Positions 13,501 to 28,500 of a stretch of 64,000 nt of DNA are shown here, in pieces. The DNA is from Cricetomys ansorgei (Eukaryota > Chordata > Mammalia > Rodentia > Nesomyidae), in assembly GCA_026225945.1 (NCBI GenBank), contig JAMJFZ010002307.1, forward strand, positions 960,001-1,024,000. The letters are read 5' to 3'. The position numbers and the translations under genes are program-made. How positions within the stretch are numbered: position 1 is the first letter of the stretch; every line of letters starts with the position of its first letter. Below the pieces are notes generated by a model. It had not been told where the DNA came from, searched no databases, and was given only the letters and a program-made list of their open reading frames with translations.

Positions 13501-16500
13501 GATGAAATCAGATCAACATTTATTATAGTCCCTTTAATTCTTTGTTGTTTTAAATTTTAGACATCATCTCACTATATAGATCAGGCTAGCATGGAATTCA
13601 CCAAGATCCACCCACCCCTGTATCTCAAGTTCCAGGATTAAAGATGTACACCACCTCATACTGCTATCCTCAAATTCTTTAAGTACACAAATAAGTAATC
13701 CAAATTTTGGAAGCTTGAAAGAAATCCCTGGTTTAAAAAATTGCACATACAATGATATGACTCAGTATTAGAAAGTAATCCTCAATCCCAATTTAAGTTA
13801 TTTCTTGGTCTCTCTCTGAAAATGCATGTGCGGACTGACTATAGAGAAGTATAAGGGATGTTTTGGTGCGATAAGTTTGTTCTTCATTCAGTTGGTTACT
13901 GCGAGACTGTGTGGATTTGTCAATATATACAATGCTTCCACTCCCTGCCATGGTGGTGGATTTTGTGTAAAGAGTATTACGGCAGACTTCAATAAAGCAG
14001 CATGCTTTCTTCTCAGCAATAAGAGGCTCACTTTTTGTCAGTCACACCACTTTCTTCAGGTCCCATTAAAGAACCTGTCAAGTCATCCCTTAAATCTGAG
14101 GAAGAGTTATCTTTGCACCCACTGTACTTTTGCTTTCATCATCAGCACAGTATTTACTACCATGAATATTCACTTTATATTTGATTCATTGGCATACTAG
14201 GTTCTTAGAGATACAGAATGTCCTATATTTTAAAGTACAGGGCATGTCATATGAAACTCTGAGAGTAAGTTAGCCACACATTATACAGACAAGTTTGTGG
14301 AAGAGTTCTAGCATATCAACATAACTGCCAACATAACCCAAAGAAAAGCAAGAACTAGGTTAATTCTTGACTTAGAAAAACAAACAACTGTCTTTTCATG
14401 AACACAATGAAAGGAAAACAAGGCTGATACCCATCTAAAACGTGCGCAGAAACAGTGGCGGTAAATTAATCACGTAAGCCCCTACATACAACTAGACCAG
14501 AACTACAAGGACGTCACAGTGAGCCTCCCTAATCATCGGATCTGCAGGATTCTCTGGTGAACATCACCACCAACCACTCATTACACCCCAAACCACCTTG
14601 GGCAACAGCTGTGGCTAAGATCTACACAGACCAGTAATGCACTAAATTTCCGGTTCAATGGTAAACCAGTCCAGAAGTACATAAGAGAATTTATGCAAAT
14701 CTCAATGAGATTTAAATGCCACCCTTCCTGCCCAGTTCTCAATACAGAGCTGACAGTCTTGAGATCATGAAGAAAGAAGACATAAGGTATGAGCTATTCT
14801 TATACAGGATGTGCTGACCAGGTTGTGACCATCTTGGGAAGAATGGACACGTTTATGTCTTTATTATCTTTAACAGTGGCAAATACCTCAGTGTGATCAA
14901 ATATCTTTAACCCCTAGTTCCCTAAAAGATCATATATTCATATAGAGAAAGAATACAGAAATTAGGCTAGTGGTGTGGCTCGGTGCTACAGCAGAGCCTA
15001 GTGTGAGGTCCTGGTTTTTATAGAACAAAACCCATCAAATCCACGGTCTTTTTCTCTTCTACATTCAAGAAGCATGCATTAGCTAGAAGAAAAGGGGAAT
15101 TTCAATCACAATATATTCTTTCCTACAGTAAAAAAAAACCAAAGAACACATTTTACAGTTCCTCTAACAAATTACATTTAAAGGAAGTCTGAGGACACAG
15201 TGAGATAGTTAGGGACAGGTAGAACTCGAGGGGAAGTCAGTGACAGCCTCAGTGATAAACAGCCTGCTCCTCACACAGTCACACCAACCAGAGTTGGGCA
15301 GAGTATAGACTTTGGACCAATTGTCATCATATTCTGTCTGACAAAGATCTAGAAATTCCATTCCTATTTCGCTCCAATCCTATGTGGCATCAATGCCCTA
15401 TTTCTAAGTCTGGTCTTAAGAAGTGTTCATCCAAGACAGGTTTTGAAGTTTGAAAGCAATTTATGATACAAAACTGCTAATAACTCAGCAATCAAATTTT
15501 AATAGTTTGAAATTTGTAACCAGTAATATTTAAATGAGTATTTAAATGAGTTCATGCAGTAAAATGCTTCGAGTACACGTACACTATATAACATAATCAC
15601 ATGTCTTTTTTGGACAGAACACATCTGATTTTGATAAATGTATAATTTGATCTTAACCTATTAATTTGTTCTTTTGTTGATACATCAAATAAAACACTAA
15701 AGGCTGAGAAGTTTGAGGAAGCAAAGGGTATCCGGACCAGTTGCAGATGTAATAAACTTCTTTTGGGGATTATCAGATAGAATTATGAATATGTCTTATT
15801 CACAAAGAACTCTTGAAAACTGGCAAGAAAAAGTAGATAAACGTCAGTGGGGAAAACTGCCAATAAAATGCAAATCTATGTGGTCCTCGTCTAGCGCCTG
15901 CTGTCTCCTGCAAAAGTGATGACAGGTAATAAAGGGATCTGTGGAGATACAGGCCAGGGGGCAGAAAACAGATAGCGTTCCATCTTCTAACCTTGCACCT
16001 CATCACAGAGACACATAAGCTTTGTGAGGGTTATGAGAAGTTAAGGGGACCCACATGGATGTCTGTTATACTCCAGGGAAGATAGGCAAAATGTGGTGGA
16101 ATCATAAGAGATTCAAGTTGGAATACATGAAAGCTACCCAACAACAGACAGTAAGAAGACAGTATTCATTCACACAGTAACAGTTCAGGATTTTAAAGCC
16201 TGACTAGTCTTTACAGTTTACTTGTTTTTAGAAGGATAGTGACTCATCTCTCCCAAAGAATGGATTCAAGAGAAATGGGGGCAAGTGTCTAATTAGTGGA
16301 GTAAGCTTCATTTTAGAATAATGATTAATAAATTTCTTAAATTTACTGTATACAGAGAATAAAGCAAAGTGAAGTCTGTGGTGGAGGAAAACAATCCTCT
16401 GGCTAGCCACAATCTGCTCACATATCCCTGTGTATACATTTGGGACAATAATTAGCAGTTAATAAAATGTGTTTTTTCTGGCAGATAAATGGTCTCAAGG

Positions 16501-19500
16501 CACACTTTATCTGCCTATTTTATGAGAATGAGACTCAAGTGGTCTTGAGAACAAGCTAAAAATAGATAAAATACCAGTAACAACTCAGACAACACTGCTG
16601 TTGTTGTGTTATAACCATTGTATAAAAAAATTAAGAAAAAATGAGGTAGTAATACTTGCTATTAAACACATTTCATAAAGCCTAAATTCTGATACCAACA
16701 GCTTTGTCTCATTTTATCCACGTAAGTATCAATATGCAAAAGTAGACCACAAGTAAAACACTGAGTTAGAGAAAACCTAGAGGGTTGCTGTTGAATCTGT
16801 ACGGGAGCTAGACATTTACCCTCCTGTGTGACTCAAGCGCTCTGCACTCGAATTCATTTCTCTACATAAACAGAACACACAGACCATGGACAGACTCTGA
16901 GTATCTGACAGTGCTAGGCTGAGAGGATGACAGACTGGAATAGTCCTTTGTGAACTCTTCTGCTAATGGGCTATCTAAGCTACAGCAGCCACAAGCATAG
17001 ATGAGCAGAGAGAAAAAGCCCTGGATGTAGTGAAGTATCCTAGTCATATCAACCACAAGCAGATGAACAGAGACTTTTGGGCTACATCACTACGGAGGGA
17101 GTTCACCAAAAAAAATGTACTAACAGGATGGGAGAATGGGAAGAGGCAAGGAGAGGGAGCTGGCAGGGACTGATAACAAGTGTGAAATCCTTCAGACAGG
17201 CAAGAGGGCTGGGAACACAGACAGGTCTTCTACACTGTACTTCTACAGGGAGTATGTGTGTGTCAGGAAAGTACAGCGTGCGATCTTAAAGCACTGATTG
17301 GGCTTAGGTTTTAGAAAGGGCTGTGACATCATGTTAGCTTCAGAGCGTTTTTCCTCTCTCTCCTCAAGTACGTCTGTGTCTCTACATATGTGCACTCTTG
17401 CTTTAATCTCACATCCCTCTCCCACACCATATTTCCGAGGTATTCCTCCGTCACCACTATGCACATCTTTACAGGTTTCTTTCTGGACTATGAAATTGGA
17501 GAAAAGCTCTGATTATAGTTGCCTTCTGTCCTCTGGAAAACACCACTGTTTAAGTCACAGTTCAACCTCTTTTGACCTCTTACATCTTCTCTCCCTTTAT
17601 AGAAATTCTATTAATTTCCTCTGTAATACAGTTACACTTAAAAGTTGTTTTATATTAGTACTTCATTTTTCTGTGATCTCAATCCCAGCTGTCACAAGTT
17701 CCTAAATATATTTTCTCTGAGGAATGGAGCAAGGAAATATCCTTGTAACTGCTTTCATGCAGCTCTTATCCACTGAGGCCACAGCTGTTAGGAGACGCAT
17801 GCTCCCTTCAATGTTTATTTCATAAAATAAATCTACTCCTGTCAACCTTTTCCTTGATTTTTGACTTATATTCCTTCAGTCTCATTCATCAATATTTATT
17901 TTCTCAAGTTCTTACCTGTTGAAAAACATACCTGCATTCACTTTTGATTGGGACTGGGTAAAAGGAGAAACACGGGAAATGACATCTGCCAGGCTTTGGG
18001 CAAGGTAACTGGGGACAGCCCTAAAAGATGGACTGATCTGTACAAATCCCTTTGATGCAGGGCCTGCAGTCTCCAGAGCTCAGTACAAGAAAAGGGGCAG
18101 GCAGAGTACAGCTGAGCCACCGACTAAGACAAGGAGGCTACTCCAAAGAGGACAAAGCAGGATGTACCCAGAGGACGGCCAGTAGAAGAGAGGCATAGAG
18201 ACAGAGCATGGGGTACCCAAGGAAACCAGCCGAGGTCAGAGAAAAAATGCACCCAAGACAGAGGCCACAATACCCAACATCTACCCAAGTACAAGAAATG
18301 TCAGTGTTCCACCAAATGTAAGTCAAGAACTCCAGGCAGCATTGAACAGGGTGCCCCAAAGGACTCTGCCCTCGATGACAAGCTGCTGGGGACTCACCCG
18401 ACACACTATGTAAACAAGTCCAGAATGGATTGAACTATTCCTGAATTAAAGTTATGCCTCATGTAAAAACATAAAGAATGGTTCTTAAAAGTGAAGACCA
18501 TGTAGGGCTGGGGACATGGACCAGTAGAGGTGAGCTCAGATTCCATAAACCACATGAATGCTGGGTGGGCAGAGCAGGCCTCCTGTACTCCAGCTATGAA
18601 AGACTGACACAGGATTCCCAGAGCAGTTGATTCGTGAGATTGGCTAATAGAGGAAGCCCTGGTTTTGACTGAGAGAGCCTGACACAAAGAATAAGGTGGT
18701 GCCAGGTGTGTAGTGACATGTGCCTTTAATCCCAGCACTTGGGAGACAGAGGCAGGCGGATCTCTGTGAGTTCCAGACCAGCTTGTCTATAGAGTGAGTT
18801 CTAGGACAGCCAGAGTTGCAGTGAGACCTTCTCAAAAGAACACCCCCCCCCAAAAAAAAAATCAAGAATAAAAGAGGAAGATTCCCTACAAAGTCTTAGG
18901 CCTCTGCATGCATGAACATGTATACCTATACACACACGTGCAAACTCATATGCATGCCACACACATACCCTATCAACTGCAGTTAACAACAAATTATCTG
19001 ATATTTTATTGATGGAAAATTATGCCATTTTTGCCCACCTACTTACTTTTCCAAGAATCCAGAAATTTAATCTACTTTCAAAAGGCCATATTTGGTGGTG
19101 GGTGAGACAGTCTCTCACTATGTGGCCAAACTGACCACAGAAGAAAAAGACAAGCCGGCATCCAGTGATTCAAAATTCAAAACTGGAGTAAAAGATATCA
19201 TTTAGAGGCAAACCAGAAACTACCACACTGTCTTATTAGCTACAAGCAATGAAGGATCTGAGAGCTGCAATAGGTAACAAGCTCGGGGACGCGAGACAAC
19301 TAAAAGGGCAAATTCTGAGGGAAAGAAAGTCAAATGTCTAGGAGGAAACTACAGGCCCTGATGACAGCACCCTGCTATAGGAGAGAAAGTGAGGGTAGAG
19401 GCTGGATCCTTTCCTCTAAGTAGGGGCCTGCTGAGACCATCGACTGTCACTCCTCTGCAACTTTGGAGACACTGCCCAGAATAAGGACACAAGTATGTAC

Positions 19501-22500
19501 AGCAGGAAAAAAAAAAAAAGACTACTGTACTTCAAAATGACATGGCTTCACATGATGAGAAATCACTCACAATCTCCAAAGCCAATTTAATATTTTCTTC
19601 ACTGGTACATTTCCTAGAAGGTGACAAATGGAAATTAATATAAAATACCACAGCAATCACACTAAAACACGAAGTAGCCATAGAAATATCATACTGACCA
19701 AAATCTGTGCATATGTCTTGTGCCCTCTGAAACTCATGTTGGAGTTTGGTCTTCCATGGTGAGGCCTTAAGAGGGCAAGAGGGCAGAACTTTAATCATCA
19801 TAGAGGTGGGACACTTGGGGGCTGACAGGGACCTGGATAAGGCAGGAAGGTTGAATGCTGTTGTCTTTACAAGAACAGAAAGAAACCAGAGACACATGCA
19901 CACATGTTCTCTAATCTCTCTGCTATACAATTGTACCGACAGTACGATTTTTGGGGGGACGTTGGGACTCTGCCAACAAGAAAGCAATGTTTGTATCTCC
20001 AGAGTTGGAGGCTAAGCTGTCTTCATTTATATACTTTCAGTCTGTGCACTGCATTACCAGCGATAGAAAATGCACTAATTCACTGACAGAAGATCTCAAA
20101 GTAGGTATAAAGAGATAGCATTGCTCAAGGACCAGAGGGTCAACGCTGCTTTAGTTTCACTGACAACATAATCCAACTACAACACCAAGACGACCTGAAA
20201 TAATCTAATTCTTAAATACTCACACATTAGTTAACAGGAGAGATATTATTCTGAGTAAAACACTGTCATATGATTCTGTCACTGTGCCATTACCATAGGC
20301 TAGATCCAAGAGGACCTAACAAATACACCTCACAAGGAGGACTGGTCATCAAGATAAGGCTACTCCTGGGATAGCACAATACTCTTACCGATGGTTCAGG
20401 ATCTGATTGGAAGACAGAGCACTCTTTAATGACAGAATATAATAGATACATCAATTAATACACCAGCTGCTCGCAACCAAACATCATACACTGGGCACAA
20501 CCAGTGCTGTAATGTTACCATGGTTACAGCTTAACTACATGGTAGAGATCTTACAATTCAGCACATAGCAGCACGAAAAGGAAAAGAGTAAAGAGACACA
20601 AAGGCCAAATTACAAGGACTGCTTATGCTTCAAGATGAATTATATCATAACTTTACAAAAAAATGGAAAGAAGTTATTGTTCAGGGTTAATTATATAAAA
20701 AGTGTACTGAGAATTTTATCAAAATAGCTTTTGTGGTATATAATACTGGGAACCAGATCCGTCATAAAATATGTCAATAATTTCAGTACTGCCAAATTTA
20801 CTCTATTTAAAAAGAAACGCACCTTACATACTGACCAGAACTACTGCATATTAATACAGATGTCTCCCAGCGTATTTTTTTGAGTAGTAAGATCATCTTC
20901 AATTCAAATTTTTGTTTTTACTGAAATGTAACCTTAAGTAAACATTTAGCTCTCTTAACATAATTTATATGTTCTAAAGATTATAAGAGAGATCATAATG
21001 TCACAAATATTTACACAAGATTATCAATATCTTTACAGCTATTTCATAGCTAGATGCTTACTAACAATAAACATCTTTTAAACTCAATTTAAAATCCACT
21101 TTACAAACAATATTTTAAGCTGGTTCCTGAAATAGATCCTAAGAAATGAGCCTTAATATTGACTGGGAAAAAAAATGATTTGGGAAAGTATTAGTTTCAA
21201 CAATAAGATAAAACTATATGCTTCCTACAAGAAACCCATTTGGAATATTAAGACAAAAATTCATCTTGTGTAAAAAGATAGAGGAAAATATACTCAACTA
21301 AGAATAATAAAGATAAAAGTAGGTTATTTTTATATCTTATTGCAACCAGTATCACCATAGTAAGAGATGGGTGTTTCATAGCAGTGTAGGGACAGCTACA
21401 TGAAGAGGGCATAATAGTTTCCATGTGCATGCCTCACATGGTGTGTGTCAAATGTGCTGGAAAAGTTAAAACCTGACAGACAAACACAGAAAACTAGGCA
21501 TATCTATAAGCACAGTGAAGTACTTCAGTATCTTTCCCTTAAAACTGCCAAGGCAGATGGACAGAAAATTGTAACAACACACAAGTCCTAAACAGGACAG
21601 CCAAGACATCTAAATGATGTCTTTTTTTTTTTTTCCTATTTAAATCGCATTCTGAGCCATCAAACAGACCTAGAAAGTATATCAAAGCCACATGAAGTAT
21701 GTTCTCTCACTACACCAGGATAAGACTTGAGATCAATATACATCTGCAAAACAGCAAAATATCCGGAAAAGAAATAAAACACTAGACTCAGATGTAACAC
21801 AAATGAAAATCATTTTAACTGACAGTGAAAGCACGATTCTGAAAACACACTCCCCATCTCGAGAGCAAGCCCACAAAGCACTTGACAAGGACTCCACTGC
21901 TGGACAACCGATGCAAACTGATATCAAACTAAGCCCAAACATTTAAGTAGTAAACTTTAGACTAGAAATCAGTTGCACAGAAATAAAAAATAAAAATGGA
22001 AATCAATAAAACCAAAAGTCTCGATCAGTCTCTACCAGAGATCAGTAAGGAAAATCAAAGATGACGCAAATTACAAGAGACATAACCAAAACTTTCACAT
22101 TGCCAAGACAATAAGGGAATGATACATAAAGCTTAAACACAAATCTGATTAATAAATCCAGCATCTATTTCTAGAACAAAAGTGCCTACTTGAGAGTAGC
22201 TTACCCTCGCACAGTACTTTGCCAAGGGCAGCCAAGGCTAGAGTTACACCCAAAGGTGGAAAAGGGGGGATTTTCCTCAACCAGAACCACCAGCAACCAG
22301 TTGGCAAAATGAGGACGAGAAAGCCACTAAAGTAGTCTGAATGTGAACAGTCCCCATGGGCTCAGGCATTTGAACACTGGGTCCCTGGATGGTGGTGCTG
22401 TATGGGAAGGATTATGTGGCACAGCCTTGCTGCAGGCAGCGAGTCAGTACAAGGGAGGGCTTGGAGAGCAATAGAGACCCTCCATTCCCAGTTGGCTCTC

Positions 22501-25500
22501 ATTTTCCTACCTCAGCTGCCAAGTTGTCCCCATCATCATGGACTCTAACCTTCTAGAAGCATATGCACAAATAAACTCTTCCTTCCATAAGTTGCCTTGG
22601 TGGCACGGTGCCTCAATGGACTTATATACTCCCAACCGGCAAAACATTTAAAAGAAAACATAAGAGAACATTTTGGGGACTGAATTAGGTGAAAGCTATT
22701 TATAAAGGCAATTAAGACAAACAAACTCAGGTCACTTCTGGTAGGTGTCTCTTACAACACAGAAAGCCCTCTATGCTCCAACCATGGCAGATGGGGTTTG
22801 TTTCAGGCACCCTCAGCCCCCTCCTAACAGCCTCCCTCCTGAGTCATACTTCCCTCAACTTGAGGATTCTGAACATGGCCTACAGAAACACAGTCAAGTG
22901 CCACTTGACTTTGCCTTTAGCAAGCAGAGCTGACTATAATAAAATAGCCAAAGAGACTATTTGCTACCCAAAATGATCCTCTGACCTGGATCATCCTCTC
23001 TTCCTTTTTTTTTTTTTCTTTTATTGTTTTTAATTGTGTGTGTGCGTGCACACACACAGGCGCTTGCTGAGGCCAGGGATATTGGATTCCCTGAAGCTGA
23101 AACTGCAGGTGATTACAAATTTGCACCATGTGGACAGCGGAAACAAGAGGATCTCAGAGGCTGCAGGCCAGCCAGGCCAGCCAACTGTTGAGCTCCTGGT
23201 TCAGTGAGAGACAGAGGACATTATATTCTCATTCTCTCCCATCCCCCAAAGAAAAAGAATCATTTATAGATAGAACCCTATTTGAGTCTAGATTACCTAC
23301 AAGTCTCCATCTAAGTCTATACTTAATTTTATTTCCTAAATTATAGTTAATTTTCATCTTAGCTTGGTAAACAGAACTTTTAATAAGCTGCTTCCATTTT
23401 CATTGTCCAAGTTCTGTTATAAAGCACTGTAAGAAGTGTTTTATACATGTTATTTACCATGGTACTTCCATAAATGCTCTTCAATTAATGGCCTAATGTA
23501 AAGCAAATGTTTTGGCTTTTAAAGACATTAACAGAAAAAAGTTCAAATCGAAACCAGTACTTATACAGAATAATCAGAAACTCCAGAATTAGGAAGTTCC
23601 AAATAAACAGGTTGTTTTTCTGTTAGTATAGACATTTTTTTTTTTTGTTTTCTGTATCCATTAAAAATTAATTTTATATCTGAACATCGTTTATAAATCT
23701 GTTGCAACAGCCATTCAAATGCTTTGGAGCACTCAGTGATCTCTTTGCTTCTGTGACATTGTGAACCTTAATATAACCCAGAAATGGAAATAGGAGTAAT
23801 CATAGATGGTGGGGAAACTCACACAGTGTAGGCCTGTGGTTTTCTTCTGGGTCTACCATAACGCTCTCAGCTACCTCTAGTCAAGCGTACTTCTCTCCAA
23901 GAAACATCAAGAAGCATTCATGGCTGACAGCTGACAGAGAAGTGATACGCTCTGAAGGGAAGGGAGCCGAGGGGGGCTCTGATGGAGGGGCTGTGCGCAA
24001 TACCTGAGCATGTAGCAGTTCCTCGCACCTGTGGGCTTGCTTCTCAATGGCAGACACGTACTGTTTCTCGATGGCATCCAGCTGTTGTTTAACTGAAGAC
24101 TGCAGAAGTGCCTAAAAACAAGCAGAAAAAATTTTTTTTTGGATCAGACAAACCCTGGAGCCAACTGTTGGCATGAGAGTTTTTCACAGCTCTGCGTCTC
24201 AAGTGGGCAATGTGCACTCCAGAACCCACACGCACGACAGCGGGGTGCACCGACCCGGGACGCTAAGCTTCTATCTTTGGGTTTTATTGCCGTCAACGCT
24301 ATACTTCTTTGGCTCAGGTTCTACACACCTTCTCCTTGCAGAAGCCTTGCCACGGAAAACGATAAAGTGAGTAAACAGTTCTGTTAAACAGAAATTCAGC
24401 TCAGTAAGAGACCACACAGGATGAAAAGCAAATGAAAGCTGGGGGGCAGGGGGGAGCCAGACATATTTCACTGGCTGACAAAACTCCACATCCTCTGGGC
24501 ACACTGCAGTGCCCATGGGCCAAGCATGATCTTCGAGACCACAAGGCAAGTGGAAGCAGATGGCGACTCTGAGCAACTTCAGACACTAAAGCCTGCCCCC
24601 AGGATGCTTATGCCCCCAACATGAAAGGGTGGAGGTTGGTATGTGTAAGCCAGCCATAAAGCAGTATTCATAAGGGGTAGCAGGGCTTGTGAGACAGAAC
24701 TGCATAATGTGGACACTGGAAGCCAGGAAGGGACGTAAGAGGGCATTACTCTAAGAGAATCAAGTCAGCAAGAGACAGTGCCAGTGCGTCCCTTCCTGGG
24801 GCTGTTTACGAAGACTGCCAGCTCCCCTCTCCTCTTGTCTAAGTGCCGTGTGATTCTAATATGCTCCTTTAATATCTTATATGTTATTTATAGATCCTAA
24901 AAAATGTGCACAAGGGCTCTTTAGCACATGCTCTGTTGTTAGACCTATGGTTTGATTAACCACTCGCAGTCAGAACAGCAACTCAAGGCAGACACATCTT
25001 ATGGGAAACAGACCTTTGGCATATTTGCCAGCAAAAGAAAAGTGAGCCAAATCTCTTAATCTTTGTTTTCAAAATAGACTTATTCAGTTGGAAACAACAT
25101 GCATCAAAATCCTAAATAAACAAGCGTACATTTATTTTTTTACAAAACTAAAAATATTTTTTAAACCTCTGGATAAGTCTCAGATGCTCATAAAGTTGGT
25201 TCTTTTGCAATGGGAGTTGTGATCCTGCTGCTCCAACTCCACACCAGGTCCTCACAGAGCAACAAGCGTAAGGGCTAGCACCTAATTGAGGGGAGGCAGA
25301 GAACAGAGTGCTCGCCCACGCTGAGCTCGCCTCTGAAGACGCCTCAGCCCTGGGCTTAGAACCTGAAGAAACATAATGAGTGACAGATGGAGAAACCAAA
25401 ATTAAGCCCGAGCTAGGACTAGAAGCTGTAACTCTCTAATTTTTCTCTGGCAAAATATGATACTGGTTAGATCAATTCTTTTCCAGTTTTTTGTTTTGTT

Positions 25501-28500
25501 TGAGACAGGATCTCACTATATAGCCTTGGTTGGCCTAGAATTGGCTATGTAGACCAGGCTGGCTTAGAACTCACAGAGATTCTCCTTCCTTCGAAGTTCT
25601 AGGATTAAAGTTGTCTGCCACCATGCTTAACATAAAAATTGTTATTATTTTTTTAAATTAATTGAAGAATGACACAGACAATTTTCTTGAAACCACTGCA
25701 GATCTTTTGTAAGGAATGCCTTCCTATTGTTTTGGGATGGGGTGTCAGGTAATCCAGACTACCCTCAAGCTCACTGTGTAGCTATGGTTGTTCTCCTGCC
25801 TCACCACACAAGTGTGCATCCCAAAGCCTGGAAAAGCTGTCATTCTCTTTGGAACGTGGAATGTGACAGACTGCTCAGTAGAAAGAGCTGCTTCCACATC
25901 CCTACTTGCCATGGTCCCAAACTATCCCAAATTCAAATGGCTAATTCTAATTTCTACTCAGTTACATCTTTAGGAAGACAAGTAAATTAATAAAGCAGCC
26001 TCTTCCCACAATGGAGACATCATCTGAACATCCTTTCTCACCTTCACTGACTGACTGACACGTGATTCCTCTTCTTTTGAACATCAGAGAGAAGTTGTTC
26101 AAGAGATGCTCAGGAACAAGAAGAAAAGCCACACCAGAGAAACTGGGCTCTGCATAGGCCAACACACCAGCCTTGGACACTCAAGCAATCTATCTGCAAA
26201 CTTAGCAGCACTCATTACATTTCACAGACCTCACAGGGAGCAGAAAGATGGAAGACAAGGACTCTCTGATGCACAGTGTGTGTATCAGGGCCTGCCCTAA
26301 GGCTCCGCATAACAGCTGGCACGTGGAAGCCAGAGGCCAGAGCAGAGGCAAATGTAGGAAAGCAGAGGCGAGTGATGCAGGCCCAGCAGACCCTGGGCAC
26401 ACGGCAGGCCGTCCACTGTCTCAAGGTACTGAACACTGACAGTGCCTCAGTTCAGGCTAACCAGGAAACTCCTTAAAGCCACCCTTGCTTCTAAATTTTA
26501 TCCATTATGGACACACAAAAACAAATTCAGAGTAGCCACTAGCCTTTCTGGCTTCCTGTGTTATTATATAAAGCCACAGTTGTCATCCTATGAATTTTAA
26601 GTCAAAAAAGGTACATTAATATTAACATTGTGTAACTTGTTTACTTCTGTAATTGTCTTCAGAGATAACTGCATGGAACAAAGGCTTCAGTCTGGATTTA
26701 AGGTTTTCAATTACTTCATCCTGGCTCCTCATTCAAGTTCAGATATGTAGTCCCTGTGACCCAGCCAGGCAGAGACCATCCAGACACCATATGCGCAACC
26801 TCCGGAGAAAAGGTAAAAACTATCATCTCAGGAATGAACACTCCTTGTCTGAGAACTAATAACAGAATTGATTCTATTTTACAAAAAAGGAAAAAAGAAA
26901 CCTATTTCTAAGTTTTTTAACAACTCAATTGAGACATCCAAGGTTTCTCTGCTGTTCCTTTTTTTTTTTAAGGAGAGTGCCAGCAAGGTCACTCGGAGGC
27001 TGCGGAGGACATCTGTCACCCATCCTAGGTGCATGGAGAGGTGCTGGATCTTAGGCTTTCTGTGGACTGACAACTAGTGCAGCATTCTACACAACTCAAA
27101 AGGAGAAATGTCAGGTGATGGCATTGATTTTCATGGAAATTCAATACAGTCTAGCCATGCTATAAAGTACTCTGGAGGCTGTGAGGGCCAAAGCAAACCT
27201 TCAGGACAGAGGGAACAGTTCCTGCTGGCCTTGTCATCGCTACAGAATTCTAGTAACATAAGAGCAGTTACCTCAAACACCACAGAAGTCTCCCAGTGAA
27301 AATTTCTTTTGTGCCATGGACAACACATTAAAATTAAGAAGTTTCTAAAATTAAGCATAGCTCAGAGGCTGTGCGTGTCTGCCTTCCAGATACTTCAACC
27401 TTTTGAAAAGCTGCCATGTAGGCTGGCCTCCCTCTGATGCCACAACTTGTTCCTTGTGACTTGAATCACAGCTACGGTTTCTCTTGAAAGAACAAAGGAA
27501 GGAAAGCACAAGTGATTTCTGCATGGAACAGCCTCCCTCCTTGTGGTCCTCAGAGGATTAATAAGTACCTGGTCACTAGTTCAGGAAGCCTTTGACACAC
27601 ACACGCGGGTAGAAGTATGCGGGTGCGGTGGGGAGTCAGCTGTGGGGTTGGAATGGACAGGTCTTAACTTCCCAAGCACATGCAAGCCCTGCATCAGGGT
27701 AGGAGGGGCCTGGCTCTTAGTATAAGCCCTCCTCCACCAATTCACCTGCGTTCATCAACATGGTGCCTCTCTGAGCCCCCAGGTCACCTGTGGTCAACGG
27801 GAAGAACTGCAGACTCTCCTGGGTGATAATGCTCTTTCATAATGGTGGCAGCTCTACTCTTCATATTGATGACGTTCCAAAATGGAATTGCCCTAAAATC
27901 TTTCTAACTGTTTTGTGATTAAATTCCTCATTGTATATTAATGAAGTAGATTCGTGGAATCAAACTGGTGTCAGCATTACTTTTAGTAGTGACTAGATTT
28001 AAAATCATTATTATTCTTTTTCCAACGTGGTGGGATCAACTCATGAAGTACAGGTCTTCCGGAGAGAAGAAAGCGTTCCTCACATGGAACCTCTACCACC
28101 GAGAGCTGAGAGGCTGGACTCAAATCAGCTCCTCAGAGCAGTACCAAAGACACACCAGCCTTGGCTCTTCATTTGTTCACGAGGGGCAGAGTTATAGGAC
28201 ACCTGCACAGGTTGTTCACAGTTACATGGCAACAACAAGGACAGAAGTGACTGCATTAAGGGCAATACCTGAAGACTCGTAAAAGCCAAAAGCAACCTTG
28301 CCCAGAACCCAAGCTTCACCATGAGTTAGTAGGAAGCCACACGGCAGGGGCCCTGTCACTCACCACTCATGTGTCTAAGCCATACTATCAGAATGTCACT
28401 GTTAAATAGTGTGAAGTGGCCTGGAAGCACTGCCATCAGCCCAGGCTGGTCTTCTCCCATGGACTTCCTAAATGTGGGAGAAGCACACTGATATCCCACA

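Larger units (their letters stand above)
6209..24003 (-). other. Ccdc91 intron between exons E and F (17.8 kb)
   Basis: Holds the SINEs, URR1 copy, tandem duplication and GGT-rich repeat listed separately. Large stretches, including 8100-9280, 9420-10100, 10340-11970, 13680-18500 and 19960-22340, are AT-rich unique-looking sequence in which I see no gene; a small ID-like scrap may lie near 14960-15020. Confidence 0.8.

Noticed and set aside
17298..17705. Plus-strand frame of 135 codons
   Set aside because: Ser/Leu-rich translation of a pyrimidine-rich stretch without domain or start context; chance.
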